Program-made: the position numbers and the translations under genes
Shown here: positions 53,502 to 61,056 of the stretch, piece after piece
Numbering within the stretch: the stretch's first letter is position 1
Layout of the letters: the number at the start of each line of letters is the position of its first letter
Assembly (NCBI GenBank): GCA_900319865.1
Contig: ONQD01000001.1
Location: 62,001-126,000 of the forward strand
Reading direction: 5' to 3'
From: an uncultured Bacteroidales bacterium
GTDB lineage: Bacteria; Bacteroidota; Bacteroidia; Bacteroidales; P3
Length of the DNA stretch: 64,000 nt
Notes under the pieces: generated by a model
The model's input: the letters and a program-made list of their open reading frames with translations, nothing else
What the model was told of the DNA's origin: nothing
Database searches by the model: none

Positions 53502-55352
53502 ATGATGACTTGTCGGGAGATAAAAGAGTTGCTGCTATATGGCGAAAGCATCCATCTGGAATGCAAAGAGTGTCGGGTAGACATTCCAAAATCAGTATGG
53601 GAGACTTATTCGTCGTTTGCTAACACTTACGGGGGTGTAATACTATTGGGGGTGCATGAGGATGTCAACGAGCCTGACATGAGGAAACGGTTCACCATAG
53701 CTGGCGTGTCCGATAAGTCGAGAGTTATCGGGAATTTCTGGAATACCATTAACGGCGACAAGACAAATGTTAATATACTGAAAGACGAGAATGTATACGC
53801 TGTTAATGTCGATGGCAAAGAGGTTGTTGTAATTGACATACCGCAGGCCGATTATCGGCAACGCCCTGTGTACATAAATGGGAATCCCATAAAAGGCACT
53901 TTCAAAAGGACATACGAGGGAGACTATCATTGCAACGAGGTTGAGGTCAGGGCAATGCTTCGCGACGCAAACGAACAGGGATGCGACGGAATGCTCATTG
54001 AGGACTACACTATGGACGATGTTGACCTCACCTCGCTACATGCCTACCGCAACGAATTCGCCGTGAGGAATCAAGTACACGCATTCAACCAACTTGACGA
54101 CAAGACCTTTCTAAAAAGCATTGGTGGCTATACTGCCAACCGCAAGCAAAAGCAGGAGGGGCTGACATTGGCAGGGTTGCTTATGTTTGGAAAAGGATTG
54201 TCCATAAGAGAGCGGCTTGACAATATCAGGATGGATTATATAGACAAGACCAATCTTGCCGATGGTCAGCGATGGAGTGACCGCATAACATACGATGGCA
54301 CATGGGAGAACAACCTATACAACTTCTTTCATATAGTTGTTGGCAAACTGACAACAGGCCTAAAAAAGCCATTTGTTCTGAAGGGTATTGCCAGAGAGGA
54401 TGACTCGCCAGTGTTCCGAGCAGTGCGCGAGGCGGTGACAAATATGATTATCCACGCCGATTATATGATAACTGGTGTCTTGCGCGTAGAGAGAAGAGAG
54501 AATCTTTTTTACTTCTCCAATCCCGGTAGTCTACGAATCCCTGTAGAGAGGATTTACGAAGGGAATCACACCGCAGCCCGTAATCCAAAGCTGCAGGACA
54601 TGTTCCGTATGATAGGCTATGGCGATAATATCGGTAGCGGATTTCCTACCATACTGGATGCTTGCAGACAAGAGCAGTGGCGCAAACCTGATATGAAAGA
54701 GATTCCTGATTTGAGAACTGTCGACCTGAAAATATGGATGGTATCCATGATGCCAGAAGAGATTATTACCAAACTCCACGATATGTATGGAAACTCATTC
54801 GACCAACTGAATGGTATAGAAAAAAGGGTGTTGGCAACAACTATGCTTGAAGAGGAGATTGACAACGGCACCATTCAGACGTTGCTTGAACAGAACTCAT
54901 TGGATGTTGGACATCTGCTTTCCCATCTGGTTGAACAACAGTTTTTGGTATCGGATGGCAAAGGACGCTGGACGATGTATCAGGTTAACAAGAATTATCT
55001 TGAAAGTACTGCACAAGATACTGCACAAGATACAAAACTGAAAAACAGCGATATACAAAATACTGCACAAGATACTGCACAAGATACTGCACAAGATACT
55101 GCACAAGGTACTAGACAAGATACTGCACAAGAAAAGTCACTGAGAAAAATCCATCAAGAGAAACTCATAATCGCTTTTTGTAAAGAGCCTCATACTTTGA
55201 AAGAAATAGCCGCTCACTTGAAATACAAAAATACCCGATGGCTACGGGAGGTATACATCAATCCTCTACTTGGAACACAACTTTGGATGACTATTCCTGA
55301 TGCTCCCACAAGTGGCAACCAAAAATACACTTCTATACCCCCTAAAGAATAA
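53502..55352 (+). CDS. AlbA_2/schlafen-type protein with C-terminal ATP-binding region and TAQD repeats
   Basis: 616 residues. N-terminal AlbA_2 domain (HLECKECRVDIPKSVWETYS, NTYGGVILLGVHED, residues 18-54), then the HATPase_c_4-like region (AVREAVTNMIIHADYM near 308-322, FYFSNPGSLRIPVERIYEG, YGDNIGSGFPTI) usually annotated as RecG-like ATP-dependent DNA helicase or transcriptional regulator; no helicase motifs are seen. Residues 503-545 are a low-complexity TAQD repeat (12-base unit), followed by a winged-helix-like tail. It separates the McrB-like gene from its presumed nuclease partner. Role in the system unknown. Confidence 0.8.
   Translation: MMTCREIKELLLYGESIHLECKECRVDIPKSVWETYSSFANTYGGVILLGVHEDVNEPDMRKRFTIAGVSDKSRVIGNFWNTINGDKTNVNILKDENVYAVNVDGKEVVVIDIPQADYRQRPVYINGNPIKGTFKRTYEGDYHCNEVEVRAMLRDANEQGCDGMLIEDYTMDDVDLTSLHAYRNEFAVRNQVHAFNQLDDKTFLKSIGGYTANRKQKQEGLTLAGLLMFGKGLSIRERLDNIRMDYIDKTNLADGQRWSDRITYDGTWENNLYNFFHIVVGKLTTGLKKPFVLKGIAREDDSPVFRAVREAVTNMIIHADYMITGVLRVERRENLFYFSNPGSLRIPVERIYEGNHTAARNPKLQDMFRMIGYGDNIGSGFPTILDACRQEQWRKPDMKEIPDLRTVDLKIWMVSMMPEEIITKLHDMYGNSFDQLNGIEKRVLATTMLEEEIDNGTIQTLLEQNSLDVGHLLSHLVEQQFLVSDGKGRWTMYQVNKNYLESTAQDTAQDTKLKNSDIQNTAQDTAQDTAQDTAQGTRQDTAQEKSLRKIHQEKLIIAFCKEPHTLKEIAAHLKYKNTRWLREVYINPLLGTQLWMTIPDAPTSGNQKYTSIPPKE
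55008..55134 (+). repeat. In-frame 12-bp tandem repeat (ACTGCACAAGAT)
   Basis: About nine copies or near-copies encoding Thr-Ala-Gln-Asp, in two blocks split by KLKNSDIQN. Copy number changes would keep the frame, so the linker can change length. Confidence 0.85.
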
Positions 55353-55358
55353 CCATTT

Positions 55359-57485
55359 ATGGACCTCCTGCGCATAGAACACGAAGACTTCACGCTGACG
55401 GTGGAGAGCACCCAGTTCCAACGGATGTGGGACAAGGGGGAGCACATACTCGGCAGGGAGAGGTTGAAATCCCCCTACCGATGGAGCGACGGGGTAGAGT
55501 CTGTACAGTTGGTTCATGATGGCGTGGAACAGGATATAACAATGGACGATGCCGATGCGGAAGCAATATTCTTTGAGCAGACAGACTACAGTGTTTGGGT
55601 GGACTTCAAGAAGAAGGTGGCAAAAGTTTGGTTCGACAGTCCGAGGAAGGATGTCAATGACCGCTTCTCGTGGAAGGAGAGCAAGCAACTGCTAGCGGGA
55701 TTCCTGAACTACGGCAACGAGATTGGGCGTGCCGACATGCCGATAGTCTACACCCTTGACGGGGTGCAGAAACGCTTTGTATTCTCCTACGATGTTATCT
55801 CGGCCAAACTGGACTATCACAACGATTGGAAGGCGATAATCAAAGACATTGAGGCGGAATACCGCATGCTCTCGCTAGACTACTTGAAACGCACCTATCA
55901 CGGCATTAAGGAGGAGAAGGGCGAGAGTTACGACATCATTTGGTGGAATGTTTTTGCAAGCAAGCAGGAGCAGTTTCTGCGCACTGTCCACACCATTATA
56001 GACCGTCCACGCCACCGCCTGAAAGGAATAGAGACCTACAAACGTGCCGACCAGATACGCCGTTTCACTCCACAACTGGAGCAACAACTGGCCGAGCACC
56101 GCACGGAGGAGGCCCGCCTGTACCGCGTGGAGGAACAACAGAACACCTACAACACTCCGGAGAACCGATTTCTGAAACACGCCCTGCTGACGGTGCAGAA
56201 ACGATATGCATTCCTTGCCAAGAGGGTTTTGGCTCAGGAAACCAATCTGGCCGAAACCCATAGGGATCGGATTGCAAGCATACGTGACGAGCTGAACCGA
56301 CTGTCGCGCCACCCATTCTTCCGCACCGTGGGGCCATTTGACGGCATAAAACAGGAATCGCTCATCCTGCAAAAGGATGTGAATTACTCAAAAATATTCA
56401 GCATTTACACAATACTGAAGAAATCATTCAGCCTGAACGACGGCCTCTACCGCATGGAGACCAAGGACATTGCAACCCTATACGAGATATGGTGCTTCAT
56501 CCAGGTGGAGAAGGTGGTCAAAGAGCTGACCGGCATAGAACCCGAACAAGACAATCGCGTGGAGATGAGCGGAATCTTCGCCTATAACTTGAGGAAGGGG
56601 GAACACTCGAAGATTATCTTCAAGAAAGACGATGTGACACTTGCTGAACTGGTGTACAATCCCAGACACAGCGACAAGGACGATGTGAAAGGTATTGGAG
56701 ACTTGGAATCAAAGACAGTTCCACAGAAGCCGGATATTGTACTTCAGCTGACCAAAGACGACCTGCAGCAGGGCATGAAACTCACCTACCTCTTCGATGC
56801 CAAATACCAACTTGAGAAGGATGGTGCGAACGATGTGCCACCCGACGACGCCATCAACCAAATGCACCGCTACCGTGACGCAATATATTATCATAGCAAA
56901 CTCCACGACGAAAAGATAAAGAAAGAGGTTATCGGTGGCTACATCCTCTTCCCCGGACTGATGGACGACACCTCGCGCTTCCGCCGCAGCATTGACGAGG
57001 TGAACATCGGAGCCTTCCCCATGCGCCCAGGAGACAATCAGCATGAGTTGCTGGCCGCCTTTATCAAGGATTTGTTGGACAGACATGCCGTGGAAATAGT
57101 AGAACAGGTAATCCCTCAGAAAGGGACCTCCTTGGAAATAAAGAGGCGTGTGCTCGTCGGGATAGTCAAGCCCGACAACCCACAGTACGACAATTTCAAG
57201 AACGGCACAGCAACCTATTATTATTCTGGTGACACTTTCCCCTCGACTATTGCCATTGACGGCATTGACTATTTTGCACCCTATTTTTCGGGACTCGGCA
57301 TCAGAGACTTATACGAGGTGGTGAGGATACACACAGATACCAAGGCCAAAGGCGAGGGAGACGATAAACTAAGAATAACCTTCGACCTAAAATATAGTCG
57401 ACAACTACAAAAGGACTACCAAAATGTGAAATTGCCCATACTACACAGCTATGCCGACACAACTATAGACAGTTTGCCTATATAG
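55359..57485 (+). CDS. DUF2357 protein with PD-(D/E)xK nuclease domain (McrC-like)
   Basis: 708 residues. N-terminal DUF2357 beta region and a helical stalk (about 140-330), then a nuclease core: LYEIWCF (Glu376), QKPDIVLQL (Asp459) and LFDAKYQL (Asp480-x-Lys482), followed by MHRYRDAIYYH. This matches McrC-type nucleases that act with McrB-like ATPases. It starts 6 bases after the AlbA_2 gene and is the last gene of the island. Expected role: cleavage of modified or foreign DNA upon ATPase translocation (family knowledge). Confidence 0.87.
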   Translation: MDLLRIEHEDFTLTVESTQFQRMWDKGEHILGRERLKSPYRWSDGVESVQLVHDGVEQDITMDDADAEAIFFEQTDYSVWVDFKKKVAKVWFDSPRKDVNDRFSWKESKQLLAGFLNYGNEIGRADMPIVYTLDGVQKRFVFSYDVISAKLDYHNDWKAIIKDIEAEYRMLSLDYLKRTYHGIKEEKGESYDIIWWNVFASKQEQFLRTVHTIIDRPRHRLKGIETYKRADQIRRFTPQLEQQLAEHRTEEARLYRVEEQQNTYNTPENRFLKHALLTVQKRYAFLAKRVLAQETNLAETHRDRIASIRDELNRLSRHPFFRTVGPFDGIKQESLILQKDVNYSKIFSIYTILKKSFSLNDGLYRMETKDIATLYEIWCFIQVEKVVKELTGIEPEQDNRVEMSGIFAYNLRKGEHSKIIFKKDDVTLAELVYNPRHSDKDDVKGIGDLESKTVPQKPDIVLQLTKDDLQQGMKLTYLFDAKYQLEKDGANDVPPDDAINQMHRYRDAIYYHSKLHDEKIKKEVIGGYILFPGLMDDTSRFRRSIDEVNIGAFPMRPGDNQHELLAAFIKDLLDRHAVEIVEQVIPQKGTSLEIKRRVLVGIVKPDNPQYDNFKNGTATYYYSGDTFPSTIAIDGIDYFAPYFSGLGIRDLYEVVRIHTDTKAKGEGDDKLRITFDLKYSRQLQKDYQNVKLPILHSYADTTIDSLPI

Positions 57486-57531
57486 CAATAATTACGACGA
57501 TATCCCGTTAAACCAAGAAAGAAAGATATCT

Positions 57532-57801
57532 ATGGGAGTTACATATCGAATCAGGTGCCGCAAGTGCGGACATACGTTCAGCCGGAACTACGGCGTGGGT
57601 AATAACGGACAGGGGACGATGTATTGTGTGCGCTGCGGACGGGCGCAGGCGGTGGATTTCAGCGGCGGATGGGGCTGGGACCCCACATGCGAATGCGGCG
57701 GGACTTACGATGCCGACGCGCTGGGGCGATGCCCTCAATGCAACAGCATGCTCTCCAAGGAGGATATAGCGGAAGATGAGCCCGGCACGCATGGCGGCTG
57801 A
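57532..57801 (+). CDS. Small zinc-ribbon protein
   Basis: 89 residues with four Cys pairs: C9-x2-C12 (RCRKCGH), C32-x2-C35 (YCVRCGR), C53-x-C55 (CECGG) and C67-x2-C70 (CPQC), enough for two zinc ribbons. No known family or enzyme domain. It follows the DUF2357 gene by 46 bases on the same strand and is followed by a terminator, so it may be read with the island or mark its edge. Confidence 0.75.
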   Translation: MGVTYRIRCRKCGHTFSRNYGVGNNGQGTMYCVRCGRAQAVDFSGGWGWDPTCECGGTYDADALGRCPQCNSMLSKEDIAEDEPGTHGG

Positions 57802-57875
57802 GCCAAGAAAAATGGCCTGTATTATGGCGCTGGAAGAGCCGTAGACCCGCTTATAGCAGACACCGCTGAATAATG

Positions 57876-57914
57876 AAGCGGGTGCCCCAAATAGGATTGA
57901 GGCACCCGCTTTTT
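57876..57914 (+). terminator. Intrinsic terminator after the zinc-ribbon gene
   Basis: Perfect 11-bp stem AAGCGGGTGCC / GGCACCCGCTT (57876-57886, 57901-57911), 14-base loop, then TTTATT. It also faces the end of the convergent tryptophanase gene. Confidence 0.85.
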
Positions 57915-57940
57915 ATTGTGTGTCAGAAAACGGCGAGAAA

Positions 57941-59317
57941 CTATTTCAGGCGTTTGAACTGGCAGGTGAAGTGGCGCATAAGCTCGGCTTCCCAAGTGAT
58001 TTCGAGACCGCGTTTGATGGTTTCGCGACGGTCGTACACATTCTTGAGGGCGGCGGCGATGACATCCATGTGGTTGTTGGTGTAGACACGACGGGGGATG
58101 CAGAGGCGCACGAAGTCGTTGCCACCAAAGCGGTTTTCACGGGTCACGGGGTCGCGGTCGGCCAGGACATAGCCAATTTCGCAAGCACGGATACCGGCTT
58201 CAAGGTAGAGCTCGCAGGTAAGGGTCTGGGCGGGGAACTCTTCCTTGGGAATCTGGGAGAGGATTCTGTCGGCATCGACAAAGATGGCGTGACCACCGGC
58301 GGGGCGCTGGTAGGGGATGCCGTATTCGTCGAGTTTGGCGGCGAGGTACTGGACCTGCTTGATGCGGGTTTCGACCATGTCGAACTCAATGTTCTCTTTC
58401 AGACCAACGGCGAGGGCGTCCATATCGCGGCCATTCATACCGCCATAGGTGAGGAAGCCTTCGAAGGGGATGCAGAAGAGCTTGGCACCTTCGTACCAGT
58501 CTTTCTTGTTGGTGGCGATGAAACCACCCATGTTGACCAAACCGTCTTTCTTGGCGCTCATGGTCATGCAGTCGGCATAGCTGAACATTTCGCGGGCGAT
58601 TTCGCGGAGGGTCTTGTTGGCATAGCCTTCTTCACGGGTTTTGATGAAATAGGCGTTCTCGATGAAACGGGCGCTGTCCATGTTGACGGGGACACCGTAT
58701 TTGTGGCAGAGTTCGCAGGTTTCGCGGATGTTCTTCATGCTGACGGGCTGACCGCCGACGGTGTTGTTGGTGACGGTGAGGACCATGAAGGGGACATTGC
58801 CCTTATTTTCCTGAAGCACCTTTTCGAGTTTCTCGAGGCTGACATTGCCTTTGAAGGGGACTTCGAGCTGGGTGTCGTAGGCTTCGGGGACGGTGACGTC
58901 GATGGCGAAGGCCTTGCGGCTCTCGATGTGGCCCTTGGTGGTGTCGAAGTGGGCGTTGCCGGGCACAACCATGCCGGGTTTTACGAGGTAGCTGAACAGG
59001 ACGTTCTCGGCAGCACGGCCCTGGTGGGTGGGGATGACATAGTCGAAGCCGGTGAGCTCGGTGATGGTGTCCTTCATGTGGAAGAAGCTGCGGGCTCCGC
59101 CGTAGCTTTCGTCACCCATCATCATGGCGCTCCACTGGCGGTCACTCATGGCGCCGGTGCCGGAGTCGGTGAGGAGGTCGATGTAGACGTAATCGCTCTT
59201 CAACATGAAAATGTTCTGGTGGGCTTCTTCGAGCCATTTTTCGCGCTGTTCGCGGGTGGATTTCTTGATAGGTTCAACCATCTTGATTTTCCACGCTTCT
59301 GCAAATGGTAATTCCAT
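57941..59317 (-). CDS. tnaA: Tryptophanase
   Basis: 458 residues of the beta-eliminating lyase family: YIDLLTDSGTGAMSD, PTHQGRAAENVL, NMDSARFIENAYFIK, PLP-Lys in MSAKKDGLVNMGGF (near residue 257) and FPAQTLTCELYLEAGIRA. The close relative tyrosine phenol-lyase has YDATRC and GVRSMERG at two of these places; this protein has MDSARF and GIRACEIG as tryptophanases do. Splits tryptophan to indole, pyruvate and ammonia. The 5' leader (59318-59502) has a short ORF and an attenuator-like hairpin. Confidence 0.93.
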   Translation of the reverse strand: MELPFAEAWKIKMVEPIKKSTREQREKWLEEAHQNIFMLKSDYVYIDLLTDSGTGAMSDRQWSAMMMGDESYGGARSFFHMKDTITELTGFDYVIPTHQGRAAENVLFSYLVKPGMVVPGNAHFDTTKGHIESRKAFAIDVTVPEAYDTQLEVPFKGNVSLEKLEKVLQENKGNVPFMVLTVTNNTVGGQPVSMKNIRETCELCHKYGVPVNMDSARFIENAYFIKTREEGYANKTLREIAREMFSYADCMTMSAKKDGLVNMGGFIATNKKDWYEGAKLFCIPFEGFLTYGGMNGRDMDALAVGLKENIEFDMVETRIKQVQYLAAKLDEYGIPYQRPAGGHAIFVDADRILSQIPKEEFPAQTLTCELYLEAGIRACEIGYVLADRDPVTRENRFGGNDFVRLCIPRRVYTNNHMDVIAAALKNVYDRRETIKRGLEITWEAELMRHFTCQFKRLK

Positions 59318-59378
59318 AATATAACGATTTTAAAGATTAAATATTAACTTATTGAATGATGAAATTGTCTGTTGCGAC

Positions 59379-59413
59379 AAAAAGAAAAAGGCCACACCGG
59401 CAATGCCGAATGT
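59379..59413 (-). promoter_or_regulatory. tnaA: Attenuator-like hairpin with T-tract in the tnaA leader
   Basis: On the minus strand ACATTCGGC-ATT-GCCGGTGT can fold (one bulge, one wobble) and is followed after GGCC by TTTTTCTTTTT. It lies four bases after the stop of a 26-codon leader ORF and about 60 bases before the tnaA start. Confidence 0.4.
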
Positions 59414-59416
59414 AAC

Positions 59417-59497
59417 CTACAGACACACATAAACGTCTCTTTTCTTAATGTTTAAGAAACTCATACGGACGTTAATATGTTGATTGTTTCTGGCCAT
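59417..59497 (-). CDS. Candidate 26-residue leader peptide upstream of tnaA
   Basis: ATG at 59497, TAG at 59417-59419; about five bases after the predicted transcript start. Encodes a basic peptide ending RDVYVCL with no tryptophan, unlike E. coli TnaC, so tryptophan sensing through it is not supported by its composition. Listed because of its position before the attenuator-like hairpin. Confidence 0.3.
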   Translation of the reverse strand: MARNNQHINVRMSFLNIKKRDVYVCL

Positions 59498-59507
59498 ATT
59501 GATTTTG

Positions 59508-59539
59508 CAAAATTACTAACTATTTTTCAAATAGACAAA
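59508..59539 (-). promoter_or_regulatory. tnaA: Promoter of tnaA
   Basis: Minus strand: TTTG (59539-59536), 20 bases, then TAATTTTG (59515-59508), a good -33/-7 pair. It implies a leader of about 185 bases. Confidence 0.65.
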
Positions 59540-59558
59540 TCTTTTTTATAAACGGGAC

Positions 59559-59605
59559 AAAAAAACTCGGGAATCCCTATTCACACGAGAAGAGGGATGC
59601 CCGAG
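59559..59605 (-). terminator. Intrinsic terminator after queF
   Basis: Minus strand: CTCGGGCATCCCTCT pairs with AGGGATTCCCGAG around a short loop (one mismatch), then seven T (59565-59559). Confidence 0.88.
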
Positions 59606-59649
59606 AGGAAGGTGCCACACACAGGAACCCGGCGGCAAGAGCAAGTGGA

Positions 59650-60111
59650 CTAGTTGAGACGGTAGTTCATCATGCGGTGGTTGGCGAGGGTCTCGTACTT
59701 GGTGCCGGGACGGCCAAAGTTGGCAAAGGGATGGATGGCGATGCCTCCGCGTGGCACAAAGAGGCCCTGCACCTCGATATAGTGTGGCTCCATAAGGCGA
59801 TTGAGGTCGTTCATGATGATGTTGACGCAGTCCTCGTGGAAGTCGCCATGATTGCGGAAAGAGAAAAGATAGAGTTTGAGGCTCTTGCTCTCCACCATGC
59901 GCTGGTCGGGGATGTAGCGAATGCGGATTTCGGCAAAATCGGGCTGCCCGGTGATGGGACACAGAGTGGTGAACTCGGGGCAGAGAAACTCCACCCAATA
60001 GTCGTGGTCGGGATGCTGATTGGCGAAAGTTTCCAATACTTCGGGGTCATAATCGGTTCTGTATTCGGTGTGATGACCCAACACTTGCAAATTATCTTTG
60101 GTTCTGTCCAT
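59650..60111 (-). CDS. queF: preQ0 reductase QueF (7-cyano-7-deazaguanine reductase)
   Basis: 153 residues, short type-I QueF. Catalytic Cys51 in [14 protein letters not shown], QueF motif [17 protein letters not shown] (73-89), and FHEDCVN with the active-site His/Glu. Reduces preQ0 to preQ1 with NADPH for queuosine in tRNA. It lies 24 bases downstream of a precursor transporter gene and so behind the same preQ1 riboswitch. Confidence 0.95.
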   Translation of the reverse strand: MDRTKDNLQVLGHHTEYRTDYDPEVLETFANQHPDHDYWVEFLCPEFTTLCPITGQPDFAEIRIRYIPDQRMVESKSLKLYLFSFRNHGDFHEDCVNIIMNDLNRLMEPHYIEVQGLFVPRGGIAIHPFANFGRPGTKYETLANHRMMNYRLN

Positions 60112-60135
60112 CGTATTTGATTTATATGTGTAACT

Positions 60136-60807
60136 TCATTTGAAAATATTGTAGGAGATGCCGTTGTCGTAGACATCGACATTCTCACGAAGCTTGATTG
60201 CCTTGACGACCCTCACGGTGACCGGGAGAATCACAATCTCGTAGAGGGTTTTGAGTGCCACCTGCCACAACACGAAGCTGGGCATTGCCTGCCAAGGCAC
60301 AAGGCCAGCCAACGCAATGGGGAAAAAGATGAGCGAATCGCACAACTCGCCACCCAGCGTGCTCAGCACAGCCCTCAGCGGAAACCAACGGCCTTTGCAC
60401 CTCACTTTCATGCGCGAAAGGATGGCGGCATTGACAAACGAACCGATAAGAAAAGCAATGAAGGAGGCGGCTGCCACACGGGGAGCCAGGCCGAAAATGG
60501 CGTGGAAACTCTCTACATTGTCCCCCACACCGGGCAGGAAGTCGACCAAAGCACCGAGCAGCACAAACAGGAAATTGACCCCAAAGGCCAGCCAGATAAG
60601 CTTACGGGTTCGGCGATAGCCCCACACCTCGGCTACAACATCGTTGATGATGTAGCTGATAGGAAATACCAACAACGCCCCAGTGAAATTGACGGGGCCA
60701 AAACTGAATTGTTTCAATGCGAAAAGGTTCGCCGCTATCAGACAGGAGGTAAACACCGTTGCCAAGACGACGAACAAAGTGCTTACCGGTTGGGTCTTAT
60801 TCTGCAT
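60136..60807 (-). CDS. yhhQ: Queuosine precursor transporter (YhhQ family)
   Basis: 223 residues, about six membrane helices (LFVVLATVFTSCLIAANLFA, LVFPISYIINDVVAEVWGY, LAFGVNFLFVLLGALVDFL and others). The segment INDVVAEVWGYRRTRK is the family hallmark. Imports preQ0/preQ1 in characterised members. The preQ1-I aptamer ends three bases before its ATG, and queF follows, which confirms the substrate assignment. Confidence 0.93.
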   Translation of the reverse strand: MQNKTQPVSTLFVVLATVFTSCLIAANLFALKQFSFGPVNFTGALLVFPISYIINDVVAEVWGYRRTRKLIWLAFGVNFLFVLLGALVDFLPGVGDNVESFHAIFGLAPRVAAASFIAFLIGSFVNAAILSRMKVRCKGRWFPLRAVLSTLGGELCDSLIFFPIALAGLVPWQAMPSFVLWQVALKTLYEIVILPVTVRVVKAIKLRENVDVYDNGISYNIFK

Positions 60808-60810
60808 TAT

Positions 60811-60844
60811 CTTGTTTTGTTAAAGGGGGTTATCAAGTACCCCT
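60811..60844 (-). promoter_or_regulatory. preQ1-I riboswitch
   Basis: Minus strand: stem AGGGG (60844-60840) with the C-run of ACCCCC (60830-60825); loop TACTTGATA whose CTTG (60837-60834) pairs with CAAG (60814-60811) in an A-rich tail, the H-type pseudoknot of preQ1-I. The tail TTAACAAAACAAG and the TAACCCC stretch match, as I recall it, the Thermoanaerobacter tengcongensis aptamer. Ending three bases before the ATG, it probably blocks initiation when preQ1 is bound. Confidence 0.88.
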
Positions 60845-60861
60845 ATGATGAAATCGGACTG

Positions 60862-60869
60862 CAAAAATA
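60862..60869 (-). promoter_or_regulatory. -7 promoter box of the yhhQ-queF operon
   Basis: TATTTTTG on the minus strand; the predicted start leaves a leader of about 50 bases consisting almost only of the riboswitch. Confidence 0.6.
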
Positions 60870-60980
60870 CAAAATTTATTTCGATTAGAGCGAAAATAGT
60901 TGAGCGGTGTGGAATTCGGGTAGCGTGAGTGCTGTTGCACTAAGACTTCGGCGGGGAGAAATGGCAGAGCGCATGGCACA

Positions 60981-61012
60981 AAAAGAAGCAGGAAGTCTCG
61001 TCGACCTCCTGC
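60981..61012 (-). terminator. Terminator after the Ser/Arg-rich gene
   Basis: Minus strand: GCAGGA / TCCTGC stem (61012-61007 with 60993-60988) followed by TTCTTTTT. Confidence 0.55.
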
Positions 61013-61056
61013 TATAGTAAGATAACTTTACACTCTTGATTCGATTGTTCGGGGCA

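Noticed and set aside
57920-59311. 463-codon plus-strand frame
   Set aside because: Mirror of tryptophanase; Gly/Val/Asp/His composition caused by codon bias of the real gene.
57941-59317. Tyrosine phenol-lyase instead of tryptophanase
   Set aside because: MDSARF and GIRACEIG match tryptophanase; the phenol-lyase versions of these segments (YDATRC, GVRSMERG) are absent.
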